Positions 58,492-64,000 of a stretch of DNA of 64,000 bases are shown here, piece by piece (the first letter of the stretch is position 1; every line of letters starts with the position of its first letter). This DNA comes from Alistipes timonensis (GTDB lineage Bacteria; Bacteroidota; Bacteroidia; Bacteroidales; Muribaculaceae). Made by a program: the position numbers and the translations under genes. The stretch lies in the NCBI GenBank assembly GCA_023663385.1, contig JAMPHO010000002.1, positions 1-64,000 of the forward strand. Direction: 5' to 3'. The notes beneath the pieces were generated by a model. It made no database searches, was not told where the DNA came from, and saw nothing but the letters and a program-made list of their open reading frames with translations.

Positions 58492-60063
58492 TCACGGAAG
58501 TCTTTCGTGCTTCATGGAGGCGGGTTCGCCGGGGTAGTACCAGCCGTAGCCAAGGTCGTTGTAGGTGCCGGTTTCGGGGCGGTATTCGTAGCGGCGGTCA
58601 TATTCAAACTCCAGGCATTTGTCGAAATGCTCGGGTATCTCGCCGCCGATACGGTTGCCCTGGCACCACAGTCGCGACAACCTGTAGTCGGTTATGTGCT
58701 CCACCTCGCGCAGTCGGTTGTAGGAGCAGTCGAGCCGCTCGAACACATCGTCGAACCCCGCGAGGTCGAGTGTCTCCAGGCGGTTGTATGAGCAGTAGAG
58801 CCAGCGCAGCTTGCGGCATCCGGCCACGGTGAGCGACGTCAGGTCGTTGTCGGAGCAATGCAGCTCCGAGAGGTTGCGATAGCCAGTCATATCGAGCGAG
58901 GTCAGGCGGTTCGAGAAGCAATAGTAACAGGAGAGCGCGTCCATCTGGTCGGAGGTGTCGAGTTCCGTCAGGCGGTTGTTGTAGCAATAGATCCAGCGAA
59001 GCCGCGGCGACCCTTTGACGTTGAGCGACTCCAGCTCGTTGTCGCCGCAGTTAAGTATTTCCATTATAGGCGCGTTCCCTACGTCGAGCGTGCGGATTTC
59101 GTTCTCATAGCAGAACACATCTTTCAGCCTCTGGCGGTGGGGTATTTCGAATTTCGTAAGGCGGTTTGTGAAACAGTCGACAGTCTCCAACATCACGCAC
59201 TCCGACAGGTCCAACTCCGTCAGTCGGTTATGATTGGCGTAGAGCCGCGTGAGGGTCTTGCTCCATCCGATGTCGAGCCGCTGGAGATTATTGTAGGGCA
59301 CACTTACGTCCGTCAGCGATAGGCACCCCTCGAAGTTAATCTCTTCCATTGAATTGTTGGTGCAGTCAATCTCCTTGAGGAGGCGGCACCCCGAAACGTC
59401 GATTTTCGATATCTGGTTCTTGGCGCACCGCAGACTCACCAGGGCGTCGCACCCCGAGAGGTCTATCTCCCCCTTGAGGTAACGCTCGCCGAGATTGAGC
59501 GAGAGCAGCCCGTTCTCATAACGCACCTCCGAGCCCCACTTGTCGAGCGGGAGGTCAGAACCCCAGTTCCCCTTGAAGCGCCAGTTGGGCCCGTCGGTCA
59601 TCTCATAGAGCCGCATCAGGTAGGCCCTCACCTCCGCTTCCGAGGGGAGCGTCACCCCCGCGTCCTCCTGGCGCACCACCACCGTCGCCGATGCGCGCCC
59701 GGCGGTAATCTTTATGGTAGTGGAGCGGGGCGCGCCGGAAGTGTTCGGCAGCGCCACATAGCCCACCCGCAATGCGCCCGCCTTGCCCGAGCGCTCGGTA
59801 ATCTGGCCTTGGAAATGCTCGTTGGTGTTCGGCACCTCCATAGCCCAGTCGGTATTGGCGTTGAAAACAATCGTCACCTCGCCCCCTTCGGGCAGCGCGG
59901 TGAGTTCGGGGGTCTCCACGACCACCGCGTCGGGTTCCTTCGGCTTCGGCACCTCCTCGGCATCGTCGGCACAGGAAACCACCAAAAACAAGCACGAAAG
60001 CACCAACAAACCCGCGGCCATCGGCCACAGCCGCTGAATAATTGGAAAGAGACGCATATTCAT
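58492..60063 (-). CDS. BACON and leucine-rich-repeat surface lipoprotein
   Basis: 523 residues. Start MNMRLFPIIQ or the Met at residue 3. The lipoprotein signal ends LVVSC (Cys31), followed by an acidic ADDAEEVPKPKEPD. Residues about 47-140 form a BACON-type beta domain (ELTALPEGGEVTIVFNANTDWAMEV...SATVVVRQEDAG). From about 145, YEMTDGPNWRFKGNWGSDLPLDKWGSEV leads into some twelve LRRs of the form LxxLxCxxNxLxxLDxSxCxxL. The Cys-containing consensus is of the bacterial LRR_BspA-neighbour type. Likely a surface binding protein. Divergent from the ECF sigma gene. Confidence 0.85.
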   Translation of the reverse strand: MNMRLFPIIQRLWPMAAGLLVLSCLFLVVSCADDAEEVPKPKEPDAVVVETPELTALPEGGEVTIVFNANTDWAMEVPNTNEHFQGQITERSGKAGALRVGYVALPNTSGAPRSTTIKITAGRASATVVVRQEDAGVTLPSEAEVRAYLMRLYEMTDGPNWRFKGNWGSDLPLDKWGSEVRYENGLLSLNLGERYLKGEIDLSGCDALVSLRCAKNQISKIDVSGCRLLKEIDCTNNSMEEINFEGCLSLTDVSVPYNNLQRLDIGWSKTLTRLYANHNRLTELDLSECVMLETVDCFTNRLTKFEIPHRQRLKDVFCYENEIRTLDVGNAPIMEILNCGDNELESLNVKGSPRLRWIYCYNNRLTELDTSDQMDALSCYYCFSNRLTSLDMTGYRNLSELHCSDNDLTSLTVAGCRKLRWLYCSYNRLETLDLAGFDDVFERLDCSYNRLREVEHITDYRLSRLWCQGNRIGGEIPEHFDKCLEFEYDRRYEYRPETGTYNDLGYGWYYPGEPASMKHERLP

Positions 60064-60105
60064 AGCAAAAAATTGACAACCGATTGATTAACAATAACCT
60101 TTCCG

Positions 60106-60113
60106 CAAAAATA
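60106..60113 (-). promoter_or_regulatory. -7 element TATTTTTG for the LRR lipoprotein
   Basis: A perfect TAnnTTTG on the minus strand, 43 nt before the start at 60063. The -33 position holds TTTA rather than TTTG. Confidence 0.45.
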
Positions 60114-60135
60114 GCAATTTCCCCGAATTAAACCC

Positions 60136-60149
60136 TCGACATATGTCGA
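60136..60149. promoter_or_regulatory. 14-bp palindrome TCGACATATGTCGA between divergent promoters
   Basis: A perfect palindrome midway between the two -7 elements (60113 and 60197) of the LRR and sigma-factor genes, where a regulator could act on both. Confidence 0.4.
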
Positions 60150-60173
60150 AAAATGCCGGGTCCAAATAATTTT

Positions 60174-60204
60174 TTTGGCCGATAACAGAAAAAACGTAAC
60201 TTTG
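60174..60204 (+). promoter_or_regulatory. promoter of the ECF sigma operon
   Basis: TTTG (60174-60177), a 19-nt spacer and TAACTTTG (60197-60204), a full match. It overlaps an upstream TTG codon (60175), which therefore cannot be the start; transcription begins near 60211. Confidence 0.75.
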
Positions 60205-60234
60205 CCGGGAACTTTCACGGAGGGATACATACCA

Positions 60235-60798
60235 TTGGCTGATTCGCAGCGACATAAGGATAACGGCAAACGGGAGCGCCATTTGATCGAGCGCCTCCGC
60301 GGCGACTCGCGGGAGGCGTTCGACGAAATTTACCGAATGTACGCGGGGCGCCTGTTGTCATATTGCCGGGCGATCACCAAGGACAAGGAAACCGCGAAAG
60401 AGATTACCCAGATAGCCTTCATAAAACTATGGGACGCGCGCCGCTCCATCAGGACCGACGACAATATCGGCTCGCTGATATTCCGTATGGCCCGCAACGA
60501 GGTGATCGACGCCTTCAGGGCCCAGCTGCGCCGCGGCGCTTACGAGGACTATCTGGAATACATCGACCAAGTACCCGCCAACGACTCTTCAACGTCGCGG
60601 ATCGAATATCACGAGTTCGTGGAAAAGCTTATGAAGGCCCTCGACTGCCTACCCCCGACACAACGACAGGCCATAACCCTATGCCGGCTCCAGGGCCTCG
60701 GCAACCAGGAAGCGGCCCGGAGGCTGAATCTCAGCGAGCAAACCGTGCGCAACCAGCTATCGCTCGGGCTCAAACGGCTCTACGAACTACTGCGGTGA
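60235..60798 (+). CDS. ECF RNA-polymerase sigma factor (FecR-paired)
   Basis: About 187 residues from TTG 60235, set by the promoter and by a GGAGGG at 60219-60224 (10 nt upstream). No in-frame ATG occurs before region 2. Region 2 is DEIYRMYAGRLLSYCRAITKDKETAKEITQIAFIKLWDAR; region 4 is CLPPTQRQAITLCRLQGLGNQEAARRLNLSEQTVRNQLSLGLKRLYELL with a helix-turn-helix. It belongs to the Bacteroidetes FecI-like group that switches on the adjacent SusC-type transporter when FecR is signalled. 41 nt before fecR. Confidence 0.9.
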   Translation: MADSQRHKDNGKRERHLIERLRGDSREAFDEIYRMYAGRLLSYCRAITKDKETAKEITQIAFIKLWDARRSIRTDDNIGSLIFRMARNEVIDAFRAQLRRGAYEDYLEYIDQVPANDSSTSRIEYHEFVEKLMKALDCLPPTQRQAITLCRLQGLGNQEAARRLNLSEQTVRNQLSLGLKRLYELLR

Positions 60799-60839
60799 CC
60801 ACCTAAAATAACGCGTTTCAACTATCATACATCACACAT

Positions 60840-61733
60840 ATGCGTCCCTCCATCAGCAAACTATTAAAAAAATACCGCCGCGACGAGATTTCGCGCGATG
60901 AGATGCGCGAACTGCGCGAATCGGTCGACGCCATGGCCGACTCCGACCTTGAGCGACTCCTGACGGACGACTGGGACGAATTCAACTCGGCCTACGCGCC
61001 CCCGGCGCGGCGACGCTGGGTGCCCGCGCTGCTCCGCGTGGCCGCCGCGGCGGCTGTGGTGCTTCTGGCAGGTACGGCATGGCATCTCCACCGCGAGCTC
61101 TCGTCAATCGGCTCGGCAACCGCCACAATCGCGTCGACCCCCGACAACAACTCGCTGGTCACCCTGCCCGACGGCACCGCCGTGATCCTCCGCCAGTCGT
61201 CGCGGCTTACCTACGCCGCCGCTGACTTCGCCGGAAAGCGCCGCGAGGTAACATTCGAGGGTGAAGGGTTCTTCGACGTGAAGTCCGACGCCTCGCACCC
61301 GTTCGTAATCAGCGCGCCCGGATTCCAGGCCATAGTCAAAGGCACCAGTTTCAACCTCTACGGCTCCCCCGCCGACAGTATCGCCGAGCTATCGCTGGTG
61401 AGCGGATCGGTCGAGCTCCGCACCGCCGATGGAGCGGTCACGCCCCTCAAACCAAGTCAGAAAGCCGTGATAAACCGGCTCACGGGCAGCGTGACACTCG
61501 CCACCTGCGGCGGCATCAAAGAGGTAACGGCTTGGCAGCGAGATGAAATCGCGCTCGAAAACGCCACCTCGGCCGACATAGCCCGTGCCTTCAACCGCTA
61601 CTACGGCGTGAACGTAACCATCGGATGCGACAGCGGCGAAACCTTTACCGGCACCCTGCCCATATCCTCCATGCCCTTGGCTATGAAGGTAGTGCAGCTC
61701 GCTTTGGGTTGCGAGGTCACCGCCCAGCCCTGA
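60840..61733 (+). CDS. FecR-family anti-sigma factor
   Basis: 297 residues. A short cytoplasmic N-terminal part (1-60, rich in charged residues), one TM helix (about 64-80, LLRVAAAAAVVLLAGTA), then a periplasmic FecR domain (SLVTLPDGTAVILRQSSRLTYA...REVTFEGEGFFDVKSDASHPFVISAPGFQAIVKGTSFNLYG) and the C-terminal DUF4974-like domain (IALENATSADIARAFNRYYGVNVTI). It holds the sigma factor inactive until the STN domain of the downstream SusC-like receptor signals substrate binding. Lies 41 nt after the sigma gene and 157 nt before susC. Confidence 0.92.
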   Translation: MRPSISKLLKKYRRDEISRDEMRELRESVDAMADSDLERLLTDDWDEFNSAYAPPARRRWVPALLRVAAAAAVVLLAGTAWHLHRELSSIGSATATIASTPDNNSLVTLPDGTAVILRQSSRLTYAAADFAGKRREVTFEGEGFFDVKSDASHPFVISAPGFQAIVKGTSFNLYGSPADSIAELSLVSGSVELRTADGAVTPLKPSQKAVINRLTGSVTLATCGGIKEVTAWQRDEIALENATSADIARAFNRYYGVNVTIGCDSGETFTGTLPISSMPLAMKVVQLALGCEVTAQP

Positions 61734-61890
61734 CTTTTGCCAAGGGGGCGCGTTGACATTTCCCAAAATATGTTATAAAACATCAAAAATATTCGGTATA
61801 AAACGCGACGTTATTCGTCAATCTAATGTGGCCGGCCAACGCGCCGACCGCCGCGCGACGAATCTTATCACATTTTAATACCACTTTTTG

Positions 61891-64000
61891 ATGTTTAACC
61901 CCTTTTCTCTTTTGAAGAAATCCCTGCTGGCGATACTGCTGGTATTCAGCGGATTCTGCCTGAGAGCGGCCGACAGCGGCGTTACCGTCAACGTCAACGG
62001 CGCCAAGCTCCAGGAGGTGTTCCGCATAATCGAGCAGCAGACCGACTACAGGATTTCATATCGCACGCAACTCGTCGACGGGGTCGCCCCAGTGACGCTC
62101 CATAAAACCGGGGCAAGCGTGGAAAGCGTGCTCGATGCCGCCCTGTCGGGCAGCGGACTTTCGTTCAAGAAACTTTCCGACAAGGCCATCGTCATTGTCG
62201 GGGGCAAGGATAGCAGGCCGGGGCCGACCGAGCGCAAACGCGCTATCACCGGCCGCGTGACCGACAACTCCGACGAACCCGTGATAGGCGCCAACGTCGC
62301 GGTGACGGGTATGAAAATCAACACCGTAACCGACTACGACGGGCGCTGGAGGCTCGAAGTGCCCGACAACGCCGAGAGCGTGAAAATCTCATATGTCGGC
62401 TACGAACCCCAGACCCTGAAAATAGCCGGGAAAAGCCACTTCGCCACCGTGCTGGCCGAGGACGCCCTGCAGCTTGACCAAGTGGTCGTCATAGGCTACG
62501 GCGTGCAGAAGAAGAGCGTCGTCACCGCCGCCATCAGCAGCGTCAAAAGCGAGGATATGAAGGTAATGACCCCGACGCGCGTCGATAATGTGCTCAAAGG
62601 CATGGTGTCGGGCGTAAGCATCACCGCCTCCTCCGGCCAGCCTGGCGACGGCAACAAAATACGCATCCGCGGCACAGGCACCATCAACGACTCAAACCCA
62701 CTGTACATCGTCGACGGCACCCCGGTTAACGGCGGCATCGACTTCATAAATCCCTCCGACATCGAGTCGGTCGAGGTACTCAAGGACGCCGCCTCCGCGG
62801 CCATCTACGGCTCGCGCGGCGCCAACGGCGTAATACTCGTGACCACCAAGCGCGGCACCGAAGGGAGGGCCACCATCTCCTACGACTTCTCCTACGGCTG
62901 GCAGAACGCCGAGCGCAAGATTCCGATGCTCAACGCGGCCGAGTACGCCACCCTCATGAACGAGATGTATATGAACGACGGCAAAGCCCCCGTCTACGAC
63001 AACCCCGCCGCCATCGGCAAGGGTACCGACTGGCAGAGCGCCGTGTTTCAGAAGAACGCCCCCGTGATCAACCACCAAATCAGCGTCTCCGGCGGCACCG
63101 GGAAGGTAAACTACTATGTGTCGGGCAGCTACCTCTACCAGGAAGGGATCATCGGCGGCAAGCAGCAGCACTCCAACTACGAGCGCTTCACCATAAGGAA
63201 TAACAACAACTACGAGCTTTTCGACTCCTCGGCCAAGCGCGACTGGCTCCGCTCGCTGCGCATGGGCACCAACATCGCCTACTCCCACGACACCTCCCGC
63301 GGCATAAGCAACAACAGCGAGCGCGGCTCGGTGCTCGGGAGCGCCCTGGCCATGACCCCCACCCTCCCCGTCTACGCCACCGATCCCGAGGCAACACTGC
63401 TCGAACACCCGACAGCCGTTGTCGACAATAACGGGCGCCCTTTCACCATCCCCAGCGTCGACTTCGCCGCCATGCCGAACCCTATGGCGCTCCTCTACCT
63501 CCCCTGCGACAAGAACACCAGCGACCGCGCTATGGGCAACGTCTTCGCCGAGCTGGAAATCTACAAGAACCTCAAATTCAAGTCGTCCCTGTCGGGCGAC
63601 CTCCAGTTCTACACCAACGACGGCTACACCCTCCCCTACTATCTTAACAGCACCCGCAACGAGCCCAACTCCTCGGTATGGTCGACCCTCACCCGCTCAT
63701 GGTCGTGGCAGATTGAGAACACGCTTTCATACACGTTCGACATCAAGGATAAGAACCACTTCACAGTGCTCGTAGGCCAGAGCGCCTCTTCGGCCTCCGA
63801 CCAGTACGTTTCGGGCACGAGCTACAAAATACGCGACGCCGCCCAGCCCTGGATCGACGCCACCGACCAGGACGCCAACCTCCGCAGCGCCTCCGCCTCC
63901 CCCTCCCCCCTTGGGCGGCTGGCGTCGTATTTCGGTCGTATAGGCTACGATTTCGACGGGCGCTACATGGTTGAGTTCACCATGCGCCGCGACGGCTCCT
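61891..64000 (+). CDS. SusC-like TonB-dependent transporter with STN domain (5' part only)
   Basis: The first 703 residues are present; the gene runs past the window end, since SusC proteins are usually 1000 or more. Signal peptide to about residue 26 (ending LRA). STN domain about 30-105 (VTVNVNGAKLQEVFRIIEQQTDYRISYR). Carboxypeptidase-regulatory-like domain 118-185 (ITGRVTDNSDEPVIGANVAVTG). Plug with TonB-box-like DQVVVIGYG (196-204) and the SusC signature DIESVEVLKDAASAAIYGSRGANGVI (290-315). Then barrel strands. The STN domain pairs it with the upstream FecR/ECF sigma system. A SusD gene is expected just beyond the window. Substrate, probably a glycan, is unknown. Confidence 0.93.
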   Translation, partial: MFNPFSLLKKSLLAILLVFSGFCLRAADSGVTVNVNGAKLQEVFRIIEQQTDYRISYRTQLVDGVAPVTLHKTGASVESVLDAALSGSGLSFKKLSDKAIVIVGGKDSRPGPTERKRAITGRVTDNSDEPVIGANVAVTGMKINTVTDYDGRWRLEVPDNAESVKISYVGYEPQTLKIAGKSHFATVLAEDALQLDQVVVIGYGVQKKSVVTAAISSVKSEDMKVMTPTRVDNVLKGMVSGVSITASSGQPGDGNKIRIRGTGTINDSNPLYIVDGTPVNGGIDFINPSDIESVEVLKDAASAAIYGSRGANGVILVTTKRGTEGRATISYDFSYGWQNAERKIPMLNAAEYATLMNEMYMNDGKAPVYDNPAAIGKGTDWQSAVFQKNAPVINHQISVSGGTGKVNYYVSGSYLYQEGIIGGKQQHSNYERFTIRNNNNYELFDSSAKRDWLRSLRMGTNIAYSHDTSRGISNNSERGSVLGSALAMTPTLPVYATDPEATLLEHPTAVVDNNGRPFTIPSVDFAAMPNPMALLYLPCDKNTSDRAMGNVFAELEIYKNLKFKSSLSGDLQFYTNDGYTLPYYLNSTRNEPNSSVWSTLTRSWSWQIENTLSYTFDIKDKNHFTVLVGQSASSASDQYVSGTSYKIRDAAQPWIDATDQDANLRSASASPSPLGRLASYFGRIGYDFDGRYMVEFTMRRDGS

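Noticed and set aside
60175..60234. Extended N-terminus of the ECF sigma factor from TTG 60175
   Set aside because: The consensus promoter (60174-60204) lies inside this stretch, so it would not be transcribed.
1..64000. CRISPR arrays, insertion sequences, integrases, tRNA or rRNA genes
   Set aside because: None seen: no regular direct-repeat array, transposase or integrase motif, or cloverleaf-like segment was found in the intergenic DNA.

Overview
The window reads as a GC-rich (about 60% G+C by eye) chromosomal segment of a Bacteroidales bacterium, most probably a member of the Muribaculaceae or a close relative. The phylum-level signs are: dapF-dapL-type III glutamine synthetase in a row; Bacteroidetes-type promoters (TTTG or TTG, 19-21 nt, TAnnTTTG) in front of many genes; an ECF sigma / FecR / SusC cascade; PCMD, BACON and choice-of-anchor J proteins; a glycine-lipid acyltransferase pair; and type IX-like C-terminal tails. 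Family placement is inference from composition and gene content. No transposase, integrase, phage gene, CRISPR array, tRNA or rRNA was found.

Layout. 1-5730: lysine/nitrogen block (dapF 3' end, dapL, glnN, PurF-like amidotransferase); the first 50 bases are a RecQ-like piece joined in frame to dapF, probably an assembly chimera. 5959-8319: a lower-GC outer-membrane beta-barrel protein, followed by a REPIN-like repeat. 8571-12650: nucleoside phosphorylase, dprA and thioesterase on the minus strand, then an Ntn-hydrolase and a small membrane protein. 12726-20649: M3 peptidase, a minus-strand translation operon (L25, pth, S4 protein), succinate CoA-transferase and miaB, the last two sharing a palindromic divergent promoter region. 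20799-23952: a three-gene envelope operon. 24246-32522: a long co-directional run (ftsX, DUF3098, uppP, truB, queA, DUF2148, comF, GT4, LTA-synthase-like enzyme).

32535-41983: YigZ, a DUF115/GT42-like glycosyltransferase, glsA-glsB (glycine lipids), a Wzi-like protein, a lipocalin-like lipoprotein, three nonulosonic-acid genes (legB, neuD-like, neuB), prmC and recX. This is an envelope-decoration neighbourhood. The nonulosonate set lacks its aminotransferase, hydrolysing epimerase and CMP-transferase within the window.

42354-56612: five large secreted proteins (adhesin-like, choice-of-anchor J, Omp28-like) with C-terminal sorting-like tails. Between the fourth and fifth lies a roughly 250-nt region that folds into a long rod with a central bubble and has its own promoter-like element; it is a candidate 6S-like RNA. 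56709-58491: a lower-GC, self-contained two-gene cassette (AAA ATPase plus a small protein with a possible D-x12-E-x-H nuclease motif). This is the best candidate for an undescribed, possibly defence-related system. 58492-64000: a BACON/LRR lipoprotein divergent from an ECF sigma factor, its FecR anti-sigma factor and the start of an STN-SusC transporter that runs off the window.
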